A program made the position numbers and the translations under genes. Positions 1-5,450 of a DNA stretch of 5,450 nt are shown one piece after another. The notes below the pieces were generated by a model. That model was not told the origin of the DNA, did no database searches, and saw nothing but the letters and a program-made list of their open reading frames with translations. The DNA comes from Fidelibacterota bacterium. GTDB lineage: Bacteria; Fidelibacterota; Marinisomatia; Marinisomatales; TCS55. Each line of letters begins with the position of its first letter. The first letter of the stretch is position 1. Location: assembly GCA_002716525.1 (NCBI GenBank), contig PBBH01000015.1, positions 38,824 to 44,273 of the forward strand. The letters run 5' to 3'.

Positions 1-691
1 AAGTTTCGGTGTTATGGGTTTGCATCCCACGTATTTTCACTTTTTTATTTCCAGGTATGATCTCTAATTCCTGACCGGTTTTTGTCTTTCCAGATAGAAC
101 TGTTCCCGTTACTACTGATCCAAAGCCAGTTTTTGAGAAAACACGATCTACGGCCAAATGGAAAAATCCCCGGTCTAAATTCGTTTGTATAACTTGAGAC
201 TGTCTGGTGATCTCAGATTTTAGCACTTCAATTCCTTCACCCGTCTCTACGGACGTTCGTATGATAGGCGCTTCTTTTAAAAACGTATCAGAAATCAAGT
301 CACGGATCTCTAATTCAATAAGGTCTATCCAATCAGTATCTTCAGTTAAGTCTGTTTTGGTAAGTGCAATAATCCCGTGTTTCACCCCTAGCAGTCTAAG
401 TATATGGAGGTGTTCTCGAGTCTGAGGCATGATGCCGTCATCTACTGCAATGACGAGTAGAGCAATGTGGATAGTAGAAACGCCCGCCACCATATTACGG
501 ATGAATCTTTCGTGTCCGGGAACGTCGATAATAGTAATATTTTTATCCAGGTAGGCAAAACCTAGATCAATGGTCATCCCCCGAGATTTTTCTTCAGCTA
601 GGCGATCTGTATCGGTACCTGTGAGGGCCTTGACCAAGGCCGTTTTCCCATGGTCAATGTGACCAGCTGTGCCGATGACGATCTGCGACAT
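1..691 (-). CDS. selB: Selenocysteine-specific elongation factor SelB (N-terminal part; runs off the window)
   Basis: SelB is a GTPase that carries selenocysteinyl-tRNA(Sec) to the ribosome at UGA codons marked by a SECIS hairpin. Read on the minus strand from the ATG at 691, the frame is open for 230 codons to the window edge, so only the GTPase domain and the start of domain II are present; the C-terminal SECIS-binding winged helices are outside. The G1 loop [11 protein letters not shown] (residues 7-17), the switch I segment [12 protein letters not shown] (37-48), the G3 motif DVPGHE (56-61) and the TKTD version of G4 (111-114) are those of SelB rather than EF-Tu, which has NKxD. Domain II begins near residue 180 with a [15 protein letters not shown] segment. 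The start lies 8 bases after the selA stop, with AGGA only two bases before the ATG, which points to co-transcription and probable translational coupling. The frame is intact over the visible part. Family assignment is very secure. Confidence 0.95.
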   Translation of the reverse strand, partial: MSQIVIGTAGHIDHGKTALVKALTGTDTDRLAEEKSRGMTIDLGFAYLDKNITIIDVPGHERFIRNMVAGVSTIHIALLVIAVDDGIMPQTREHLHILRLLGVKHGIIALTKTDLTEDTDWIDLIELEIRDLISDTFLKEAPIIRTSVETGEGIEVLKSEITRQSQVIQTNLDRGFFHLAVDRVFSKTGFGSVVTGTVLSGKTKTGQELEIIPGNKKVKIRGMQTHNTET

Positions 692-699
692 TTTCCTGT

Positions 700-2070
700 C
701 TATTGTATTGCACTGATGGCTCCTGCCAGATCTTTTTCCTGGCCTGGAATGATTGCTTTGAGGTCGATAAAAAATTTATTTCCATGTATATATCCTACTA
801 CAGGAATCTTACCTTTTCTAAATTGGCTTGCCAACTTTGATGCTGATCGATTTTTTTCACTAAATCGAAAAGCCATACTTTCTAGTTTCTCTTCCGGGAG
901 AGATCCGCTTCCTGCCTCTACTTCAGATTTTACCAGAGTGATGCCTAATAGATCTACCGTTTTCTTAGGTAAAAAGGATAGAATTATTTTTCCTCTTTTT
1001 TGTAGTGTCGCTCTTGAATTAGTCATGAGTGAAATGGTAAGGTTGTCTTTGGATGGCCCATCATCTCCAAATGAGCGTAGGGTTTCTTCCAAAAACGCCA
1101 GGGACCATTTATCACAGCGAACCGCTCTGGAAATCGGGTTCTTATTCAGTCGATTGACCAATGTTTTTTTGCCAACAATGAGACCTGCCTGTGGGCCGCC
1201 CAACAGTTTGTCACCTGAAAAAGTTACAATCCCTGCACCAGACTTCACAACATCCTGGACAGGTAGATGAGTAGGTATTCCTTTTTTTGACAAATCAACC
1301 ATTTCACCACAACCCAAGTCCACCATGACTGGAATACGCTTTCTCCTCCCCAAATCAACCAAGTCTGCCAAATCTACTTCGCTGGTAAAACCACGCACTA
1401 CATAATTACTGGTGTGGACCCAAAGAATCAACCCTGAATTCTTGCCGATTGCTTTTTCATAATCTTTAAGATGAGTACGATTGGTGGAACCTATTTCCTT
1501 TAAGATGCAACCGCTTTTTTTGACTACATCAGGAATGCGAAATGAACCACCTATTTCTACCTGTTGCCCACGAGAGACAATGACTTCTTTACCTTCTGCA
1601 AGTTCATTTAAAGCTAGCAATACTGCGGCGGCATTATTATTCACAGCTATGGCAGATTGTGCGCCCGTCAGGGCCACAAGTAATCCATTCACATGGTCCT
1701 GGCGCTGGCCTCGGTTCCCCGATAAAAGATCTAATTCAAGATTAGTATAACCTGAAACCCGTTTAGCCACCTGTTTTGCAGTGCTTTCTTTCATGGGGGC
1801 ACGACCCAAACCAGTGTGCAGAACGATCCCCGTTCCATTAATGACAGGCAGCATGGAAGTGTCCGATAAGCGGTCAATTTCAGCTACTATGTCCTGAATA
1901 ACCTGGCTACGTTTCAGAATCAACTTTCCTTTTTTGGCAACAACCCGGTAGTGATCAATTTCCAATTTTATTATATATGTTAAATACTTGTTATTTAATG
2001 ATTTATACTTATTACATTTAAGTAATACTTCAGATACAGATGGGAGTTCTTTAAGTTGATTTTGTTCCAT
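700..2070 (-). CDS. selA: L-seryl-tRNA(Sec) selenium transferase (selenocysteine synthase) SelA
   Basis: SelA is a cytoplasmic PLP enzyme that converts seryl-tRNA(Sec) to selenocysteinyl-tRNA(Sec) using selenophosphate from SelD. The 456 residues match the usual family length of about 460. Visible family motifs in order are GTGIVLHTGLGRAPM (79-93), NNNAAAVLLAL (144-154), SRGQQVEIGGSFRIPDV (166-182), STNRTH (195-200), HTSNYVVRGFT (219-229), MVDLGCG (249-255), and SGDKLLGGPQAG (285-296), in which K288 is the predicted PLP lysine. R315 and R318 sit at the same distance after this lysine as the phosphate-binding arginines described for the Aquifex enzyme (from memory). A GSGSLP segment follows near the C-terminus. 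The ATG at 2070 is favoured because the N-terminal helix (LPSVSEVLL) begins about ten residues in, as in E. coli SelA; no clear Shine-Dalgarno precedes it. It sits 36 bases after the transporter stop and 8 bases before selB, the classic selAB order. Confidence 0.97.
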   Translation of the reverse strand: MEQNQLKELPSVSEVLLKCNKYKSLNNKYLTYIIKLEIDHYRVVAKKGKLILKRSQVIQDIVAEIDRLSDTSMLPVINGTGIVLHTGLGRAPMKESTAKQVAKRVSGYTNLELDLLSGNRGQRQDHVNGLLVALTGAQSAIAVNNNAAAVLLALNELAEGKEVIVSRGQQVEIGGSFRIPDVVKKSGCILKEIGSTNRTHLKDYEKAIGKNSGLILWVHTSNYVVRGFTSEVDLADLVDLGRRKRIPVMVDLGCGEMVDLSKKGIPTHLPVQDVVKSGAGIVTFSGDKLLGGPQAGLIVGKKTLVNRLNKNPISRAVRCDKWSLAFLEETLRSFGDDGPSKDNLTISLMTNSRATLQKRGKIILSFLPKKTVDLLGITLVKSEVEAGSGSLPEEKLESMAFRFSEKNRSASKLASQFRKGKIPVVGYIHGNKFFIDLKAIIPGQEKDLAGAISAIQ

Positions 2071-2106
2071 AAGGACGGAAAAGGTAATTTATTTATAAAA
2101 CAAGGT

Positions 2107-3279
2107 TCAAGCTGTTCCCGCCGCTCGTTTCATAAGGAAGGCAAAAATTACGCTAGGAATTAATAAAATAGCCATAGCAGGAAAAACAGTGGATACACCC
2201 ATATTTTCCGCAATCAATCCACTGAAGCCAGCCGCAAATGAACCGATACCAAAACTGAGGAAAAAACTGATTCCATATCCCAACCCCCGGTTTTGGCTGT
2301 GAGTAAATTCAGCAATGAGGGTATTACCTATGGGCTGGTTGCTGAAATATGTTATACCTAACATTATACCTGACAATATCAGGATTAGGTCCGATGTATA
2401 TCCCATAAGGAGCAAAAATGGAATATTGGCCATAATAATAAATATAAGTACGGTTGGCTTATGAAAACGTTCACCAACCCTTGCACCTATCAGCTGCCCC
2501 CCCACCCCTGCAATAAATACCATTGTAGGAAAAATTCCCGCTTTCATATTGGCTGAAATAGACGGAAAAATGATATTAGTGTTCTCTGCAAAATGGACTG
2601 GCATAAAAGTGGTGAATCCATAATAGGCCATTCCCATAAACATATTAGTCAAATAATAAAAAATGAGCGCAGGTTTATTCGTGGATTCCTCATGGTTTTC
2701 AAATTCATCTTCAGGAATCTCAGATCGTTTTCGATATGGTATTGTAAAAAATGTGCCGATTGCCAACATTCCATTAAAAATACCAAGAAAAGCATATGAT
2801 GCACGCCAGGAAATAATAGCTGCCAAAGAAGTTGCCAATATCGGTCCAAGCGCAGAACCAGTTGATCCGAATATTCCATGGACAGCCATACCTCGTGTCA
2901 AAATTTTTATGCGATGAGAAATAAGGGTCAGCCCTGCCGGATGATAAATACTACAGAAAAACCCCATTAAACCAAGGCCCACCACCATCATCTGGAAAGA
3001 CGCTGAAAGGGCAACAATTAAAGCAGATATAGACGATCCAATCTGGTAAATCAATAAGAGTTGGCGACCACCAAAACGTTTCTCAGCCCACCCTGCTGGT
3101 ATGGCGCCCAAACCAAACATAAAGGCACTGACCGTGACCAAAAACCCTAACGTATCTAAACCCACATTAAATTCATTACGAATTACAGGAATAAGGCTAG
3201 GTAGTGCCAGCATAAGAGCATGGACCGATAGGTGGCTGCCACCGGTAACACTCAGAATAACCTTTTCAAAACGCGTCAT
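2107..3279 (-). CDS. MFS permease, fosmidomycin-resistance-like group
   Basis: This is a 390-residue inner-membrane transporter of the major facilitator superfamily with about 12 predicted hydrophobic segments. A charged, hydrophilic loop at about 181-203 separates the two six-helix halves. A variant of MFS motif A (PAGWAEKRFGGRQLLL, 61-76) joins helices 2 and 3, and a second positively charged loop (GERFHKP, 269-275) marks the equivalent place in the second half. The IYHPAG motif (111-116) followed by RGMAVHGIFGSTGSALGP (129-146) resembles the fosmidomycin-resistance (FsR-like) branch; the substrate cannot be read from sequence. The ATG at 3279 is the only sensible start: the next methionine (M23) would delete helix 1. 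The ATG lies a few bases past the rplS terminator, whose 3' arm provides a GGGAGGG ribosome-binding candidate. Only 36 bases separate its stop from selA and no terminator is visible between them, so it is probably co-transcribed with selAB. A role in selenium or sulfur compound transport is only a guess from this linkage. Confidence 0.9.
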   Translation of the reverse strand: MTRFEKVILSVTGGSHLSVHALMLALPSLIPVIRNEFNVGLDTLGFLVTVSAFMFGLGAIPAGWAEKRFGGRQLLLIYQIGSSISALIVALSASFQMMVVGLGLMGFFCSIYHPAGLTLISHRIKILTRGMAVHGIFGSTGSALGPILATSLAAIISWRASYAFLGIFNGMLAIGTFFTIPYRKRSEIPEDEFENHEESTNKPALIFYYLTNMFMGMAYYGFTTFMPVHFAENTNIIFPSISANMKAGIFPTMVFIAGVGGQLIGARVGERFHKPTVLIFIIMANIPFLLLMGYTSDLILILSGIMLGITYFSNQPIGNTLIAEFTHSQNRGLGYGISFFLSFGIGSFAAGFSGLIAENMGVSTVFPAMAILLIPSVIFAFLMKRAAGTA

Positions 3280-3280
3280 A

Positions 3281-3317
3281 AATAAAAAACCCTCCCTACC
3301 TAAAGGTAACGAGGGTT
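3281..3317 (-). terminator. Rho-independent terminator of the rpsP-trmD-rplS operon
   Basis: On the minus strand, 22 bases after the rplS stop, AACCCTC (3317-3311) pairs perfectly with GAGGGTT (3294-3288). An inner TACC/GGTA stem (3308-3305 with 3300-3297) is separated from the outer stem by a small internal mismatch (GT opposite GG), and the loop is TTTA. The stem runs directly into TTTTTTATTT. A stable hairpin with a U-tract immediately after the last gene of a known operon is a textbook intrinsic terminator. Confidence 0.9.
3290..3296 (-). promoter_or_regulatory. Probable ribosome binding site of the MFS gene, embedded in a terminator stem
   Basis: The minus strand reads GGGAGGG here, ending 10 bases before the ATG at 3279. 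It is the only purine-rich anti-16S-complementary stretch upstream of this gene. The same bases form the 3' arm of the rplS terminator hairpin, so the site would be paired in transcripts that read through from rplS and free in transcripts starting inside the hairpin. The spacing is slightly long. The motif is directly visible; its use is inferred. Confidence 0.5.
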
Positions 3318-3339
3318 AATAACAAAATGAAAAAGCGTA

Positions 3340-3684
3340 TTATCGTTTTTCAGCAATACGTGTCGCTTTGGAACCAGTCAGTTTACGTAAATAGTTCAGC
3401 TTAGCACGACGGACCGAACCACGACGTTCTACTGTAATTTTGTTAACTACGGGTGCATGGATAGGAAAAATTCTTTCAACACCAATACCGGCGGAAATTT
3501 TACGAACGGTAAATGTTTCAGAAATATCACTTCCCCTACGGCCCATCACTATTCCCTTGAATTTCTGAATTCGTTCTTTGCCACCTTCAACCACACGCAC
3601 GTCAACTACGATTGTGTCTCCAGGGCCGAAATCTGGCACATCGGTCTTCAATTGTTCCTCTACTATCGGTTTAATTTTATTCAT
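3340..3684 (-). CDS. rplS: 50S ribosomal protein L19
   Basis: L19 is a large-subunit protein located near the 30S-50S interface. The 114 residues match the normal length of about 115. Typical features are [23 protein letters not shown] near residues 18-40 (beta-barrel part), [11 protein letters not shown] (43-53), [17 protein letters not shown] (58-74) and a basic tail ([16 protein letters not shown]) ending in KR. The ATG at 3684 overlaps the end of trmD by 8 bases (ATGAATAA). It is preceded by the strongest Shine-Dalgarno in the window, GGAGGT, which settles the start. It is the last gene of the operon, followed by an intrinsic terminator. The strong site fits the high, stoichiometric expression required of a ribosomal protein, in contrast to trmD just upstream. 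Confidence 0.98.
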   Translation of the reverse strand: MNKIKPIVEEQLKTDVPDFGPGDTIVVDVRVVEGGKERIQKFKGIVMGRRGSDISETFTVRKISAGIGVERIFPIHAPVVNKITVERRGSVRRAKLNYLRKLTGSKATRIAEKR

Positions 3685-4405
3685 CGTTTACCTCCGATTC
3701 ATTTAATTCTAAATATTTTTTCCAAATATCAGGACGTTTTTCCTTTGTACGTTCTTCCCTGCGAACTTTACGCCAATTTTCAATTTTTTTATGGTGCCCA
3801 GAAAATAATACTTCTGGAACAGCCAGGCCTTCTATTTCCCGTGGATGGGTATAATGGGGGCCATCCAATAGATCCGCCGCAAAAGTATCACTTAAAGCTG
3901 ATTCCAGCTTATTTAGCACCCCAGGAATGAGCCTAACAATACTATCAACCATGATCATCGCCGGAATTTCACCGCTGGTTACGACAAAATCGCCAATGGA
4001 ATATTCATGACTTATATATTTTTCAATAATCCTCTCATCAATACCTTTGTAGTGCCCACAAATTACAATAAGCTTTTTTATAATGCTGTTCTCTTCGGCC
4101 AATCTATGATTCCAGGGTTTGCCCTGAGGTGAGGGGTAAATGATTCTTAAATCATTGGTGCCGCCCACTAATTGGATCGCATTTTCAATAGCCTTGAATA
4201 TAGGTTCCGCCATCATCACCATTCCAGCACCACCACCATATGGTGTGTCATCAATCTGACGATAATTACCTAAACCATATTCTCGCAGGTCTATCAAGTG
4301 GAAATCTACTTTTTCCCGCGTCACTGCCTCTCTAAGCATGGAATACTGAACCACCGTTTCCACTAATGTCGGAACCGATGTAATAATTGCAATCTGGTGC
4401 TTCAA
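3677..4405 (-). CDS. trmD: tRNA (guanine-37-N1) methyltransferase TrmD, TTG start
   Basis: TrmD uses S-adenosylmethionine to make m1G37 next to the anticodon of tRNAs reading CNN-type codons, preventing +1 frameshifts. It is a homodimeric trefoil-knot (SPOUT) enzyme. Starting at the TTG at 4405 gives 242 residues, the family length. Motifs in this numbering are [13 protein letters not shown] (52-64), SPQG (92-95), [10 protein letters not shown] (116-125), [15 protein letters not shown] (136-150), [11 protein letters not shown] (154-164) with R158, and SALSDTF (169-175) with D173. By alignment from memory, R158 and D173 correspond to catalytic R154 and D169 of the E. coli enzyme. The usual Glu of CGxYEG is Lys120 here. 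A frame extension to an ATG at 4465 adds 20 residues with no homology, lying inside rimM, and is rejected; the family N-terminus (hydrophobic strand then xPxxxE) begins at the TTG. The TTG overlaps the rimM stop as TTGA and has no strong Shine-Dalgarno. The gene overlaps rplS by 8 bases. Confidence 0.95.
   Translation of the reverse strand: MKHQIAIITSVPTLVETVVQYSMLREAVTREKVDFHLIDLREYGLGNYRQIDDTPYGGGAGMVMMAEPIFKAIENAIQLVGGTNDLRIIYPSPQGKPWNHRLAEENSIIKKLIVICGHYKGIDERIIEKYISHEYSIGDFVVTSGEIPAMIMVDSIVRLIPGVLNKLESALSDTFAADLLDGPHYTHPREIEGLAVPEVLFSGHHKKIENWRKVRREERTKEKRPDIWKKYLELNESEVNDE
3690..3695 (-). promoter_or_regulatory. Strong Shine-Dalgarno of rplS
   Basis: The minus strand reads GGAGGT, five bases before the rplS ATG, and lies inside the 3' end of the trmD coding region. 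It is a near-perfect match to the 16S anti-Shine-Dalgarno and shows that this organism uses conventional SD-led initiation. Confidence 0.85.
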
Positions 4406-4905
4406 TCCAATAAGCCGTCCATGGGTGTGATGGTCACAAGCCCCATCTGTATATCCACCGAACAAACAATTTCCGGTATAACCGGAATTAATACTTCCTT
4501 TTTCCCATGCCTAATCACATATACATCATTGGCTGGTAGGCTGATCATATCCACCAGTTCACCAATGATTTCACCATTATCAGCAACCACCGATGCTCCT
4601 AGTAAATCTGGAGAAATCATATTGATCGGATCCGAGTCTGTCACAGAAACAAACAATAACTGCCCAATCATTGATTCAGCTTCATCTCGAGTTTTCATAC
4701 CGTTGAAAAGAAAACGGCGCTTTTTCTCCACACCAGATACTTTTTCAAGCTTGACGTCCCTAGCAATATTTGGATCAAATCCGATAAAAAGCGGTTTGAC
4801 CGTTACATAATCGTCAAACTGACGAACTAACGGTCGAACACCTACTTCACCTTTTAGGCCAGCTGCTCGTGTGATTTTCGCTATAGCAAAAAGTTTATTT
4901 TTCAA
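4402..4905 (-). CDS. rimM: 16S rRNA processing / ribosome maturation factor RimM, TTG start
   Basis: RimM assists maturation of the 30S head by binding S19 and 16S rRNA. The product is 167 residues, normal for the family. The N-terminal RimM beta-barrel domain starts with FAIAKITRAAGLKGEVGVRPL (about 6-26), containing the signature GLKGEV. The C-terminal PRC-barrel-like domain covers roughly 100-167, with DLLGASVVADNGEIIGELVD, the ANDVYVI strand, LIPVIPEIV and a closing DGLLD. The first codon is TTG at 4905; this places the conserved IAKI strand seven residues from the start, as in homologues, and there is no in-frame ATG nearby. A GGAAG lies 12 bases upstream, which is a weak and distant site. 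The gene overlaps the KH gene end by 11 bases and trmD by 4 bases, so it is presumably translated by coupling to the upstream gene. Confidence 0.95.
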   Translation of the reverse strand: MKNKLFAIAKITRAAGLKGEVGVRPLVRQFDDYVTVKPLFIGFDPNIARDVKLEKVSGVEKKRRFLFNGMKTRDEAESMIGQLLFVSVTDSDPINMISPDLLGASVVADNGEIIGELVDMISLPANDVYVIRHGKKEVLIPVIPEIVCSVDIQMGLVTITPMDGLLD

Positions 4906-5140
4906 TAGTATCTATTACTTCCAATCGAGCGCGTTTACCGCCCTCTTTGGCGTTGACGGCAAAAAGCAATGTGCGAATTGCAGATATATTCCTGCCCCGC
5001 TTTCCAATTACTTTTCCATAATCACCATCACCTACGGTGAGTTCAAAAATAATACTCTGATCTGACTCAACCGTTTTTACTTCAACTTCATCTGGTTTAT
5101 CAACCAGTTGCTTCACCATTGTTTCTATAAACTCTTTCAT
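4895..5140 (-). CDS. khpA: KH-domain RNA-binding protein (KhpA / YlqC family)
   Basis: This is a small 81-residue protein with a single KH fold, of the type found between rpsP and rimM in many bacteria. Family members (KhpA/YlqC) bind RNA, and in Gram-positives KhpA pairs with KhpB/Jag; the function outside Firmicutes is less clear. The N-terminal helix MKEFIETMVKQLVDKPDEV leads into a strand, then GKVIGKRGRNISAIRTLL with the RNA-binding GxxG loop as GKRG (46-49), then a final KRARLEVID strand. The ATG at 5140 is chosen over an in-frame TTG at 5161, because AAGGGAG lies 7 bases before the ATG and homologues begin with MKEL-like sequence. The stop is 11 bases inside rimM, and the gene begins 30 bases after the presumed rpsP stop. 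The symbol follows family usage; the family assignment itself is firm. Confidence 0.9.
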   Translation of the reverse strand: MKEFIETMVKQLVDKPDEVEVKTVESDQSIIFELTVGDGDYGKVIGKRGRNISAIRTLLFAVNAKEGGKRARLEVIDTIEK

Positions 5141-5147
5141 ATCAATT

Positions 5148-5154
5148 CTCCCTT
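5148..5154 (-). promoter_or_regulatory. Shine-Dalgarno deciding the start of the KH-domain gene
   Basis: The minus strand reads AAGGGAG, seven bases upstream of the ATG at 5140. The TTG alternative at 5161 lies upstream of this site and has no comparable motif of its own, so the shorter protein is preferred. Confidence 0.75.
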
Positions 5155-5170
5155 CAGCCAAAAGAGATTC

Positions 5171-5450
5171 TTATTCCTCTGGCTTTTCGTCTTCACTTTC
5201 ATCTTTGGCCGCATCTTCCAAATCACTTTTCTCTACTTCATCAGCTTGTTCTTCCACTACTTCTTCAGGTGCTTCTTCAGCTGGTGCCTCCTCAGCAGGT
5301 TCCTCCTCAGCAGGTGCGTCCTCAGCAGGTGCGTCCTCAGCAGGTGCTTCTTCAGCAGGTGCGTCCTCAGCAGGTGCCTCCTCAGCAGGTGCCTCCTCAG
5401 CAGGTGCCTCCTCAGCAGGTGCCTCCTCAGCAGGTGCCTCCTCAGCAGGT
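5171..5450 (-). CDS. rpsP: Probable 30S ribosomal protein S16, C-terminal acidic/repeat tail only (partial)
   Basis: The frame enters from the right edge and gives 92 residues before a TAA at 5173-5171. All visible residues belong to a low-complexity acidic tail: twelve consecutive PAEEA-type pentapeptides (with PAEDA and PAEEE variants), a degenerate PEEVV unit, then a Glu/Asp/Lys-rich end (ADEVEKSDLEDAAKDESEDE-type, closing KPEE). No S16 core is visible, so the identity rests on position: the next genes are KH protein, rimM, trmD and rplS, the standard order after rpsP. Long Glu/Ala tails on S16 are known in Bacteroidetes and related groups. The tail is probably unstructured and surface-exposed. 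The reading frame is supported by codon use in the repeat and by the stop 30 bases before the KH start. Another low-complexity protein cannot be excluded. Confidence 0.72.
   Translation of the reverse strand, partial: PAEEAPAEEAPAEEAPAEEAPAEEAPAEDAPAEEAPAEDAPAEDAPAEEEPAEEAPAEEAPEEVVEEQADEVEKSDLEDAAKDESEDEKPEE
5270..5450 (-). repeat. 15-bp in-frame tandem repeat encoding (Pro-Ala-Glu-Glu-Ala)n
   Basis: Twelve tandem 15-base units fill 5270-5449, and the array continues past the right edge. The coding-strand consensus is CCTGCTGAGGAGGCA. The five units nearest the edge (5375-5449) are identical at every base. Units towards the stop carry substitutions: GAC for GAG in three, GAAGAA in two, and a GAA ending in one. 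Perfect copies beside diverged ones indicate recent expansion by slippage or unequal exchange. The 15-base period keeps the frame whatever the copy number. Confidence 0.95.

Noticed and set aside
650..1270. A 206-codon plus-strand open frame opposite selA
   Set aside because: It is antisense to the conserved C-terminal half of SelA, shows no recognisable domain, and the opposite strand fully explains the sequence. Other plus-strand frames are shadows in the same way.
2071..2106. A terminator or promoter between the permease gene and selA
   Set aside because: No inverted repeat is present, and the TATAAA on the minus strand has no acceptable -35 element at the right distance.
3339..3366. A sigma70-like promoter (GCGACA, 16 bases, GATAAT on the minus strand) at the end of rplS
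   Set aside because: The match is partial, it lies in coding sequence, and transcripts from it would still meet the terminator. It is too weak to annotate, though it is a candidate if the MFS gene has its own start.
4406..4465. A 20-residue N-terminal extension of TrmD from the ATG at 4465
   Set aside because: The extension lies wholly inside rimM, has no similarity to TrmD N-termini, and the family start coincides with the TTG that overlaps the rimM stop.
5141..5161. A TTG start for the KH protein adding seven residues
   Set aside because: The AAGGGAG site lies 7 bases before the ATG at 5140, inside this extension, and homologues begin at that methionine.
1..5450. A selC tRNA-Sec gene or a SECIS element near selAB
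   Set aside because: No long-acceptor tRNA cloverleaf was seen on either strand by eye, and the TGA stops of rimM and the permease are at normal protein ends, with no sign of recoding.

Overview
The window holds two minus-strand gene blocks from a bacterial chromosome, read from high to low coordinates, with almost no intergenic space. There are no RNA genes, insertion sequences, CRISPR arrays or gene-free stretches over 300 bases. Base composition looks moderately AT-rich. Shine-Dalgarno sites (GGAGGT before rplS, AAGGGAG before the KH gene) show a conventional bacterial translation system. The trmD-type ribosomal operon, the CGHYKG variant in TrmD and a long Glu/Ala/Pro tail on the presumed S16 protein together suggest a member of the Fibrobacteres-Chlorobi-Bacteroidetes (FCB) lineage or a relative. 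This placement is inference, and no species is named.

Block 1 (5450 down to 3284) is the ribosomal protein S16 / tRNA methyltransferase operon. It contains the C-terminal part of presumed rpsP with a (PAEEA)n tail, a small KH-domain RNA-binding protein, rimM (30S maturation), trmD (m1G37 tRNA methyltransferase) and rplS (L19). The last four genes overlap end to start. The two maturation/modification genes start with TTG and lack a strong Shine-Dalgarno, whereas the KH gene and rplS have ATG with strong sites. An intrinsic terminator closes the operon after rplS.

Block 2 (3279 down to 1) is a transporter plus selenocysteine-insertion cluster: an MFS permease resembling the fosmidomycin-resistance group, then selA (selenocysteine synthase), then the N-terminal 230 residues of selB (selenocysteine-specific elongation factor), which runs off the left edge. 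SelA converts seryl-tRNA(Sec) to selenocysteinyl-tRNA(Sec), and SelB delivers it to in-frame UGA codons, so the organism is expected to make selenoproteins. The partner genes selC (tRNA-Sec) and selD (selenophosphate synthetase) are not in the window.

Nothing here looks like a wholly new system. The most interesting points are the terminator of block 1, whose 3' arm also looks like the ribosome binding site of block 2; the translational layout of the trmD operon; the slippage-prone repeat tail of rpsP, which carries repeated Shine-Dalgarno-like motifs; and the transporter placed directly ahead of selAB.
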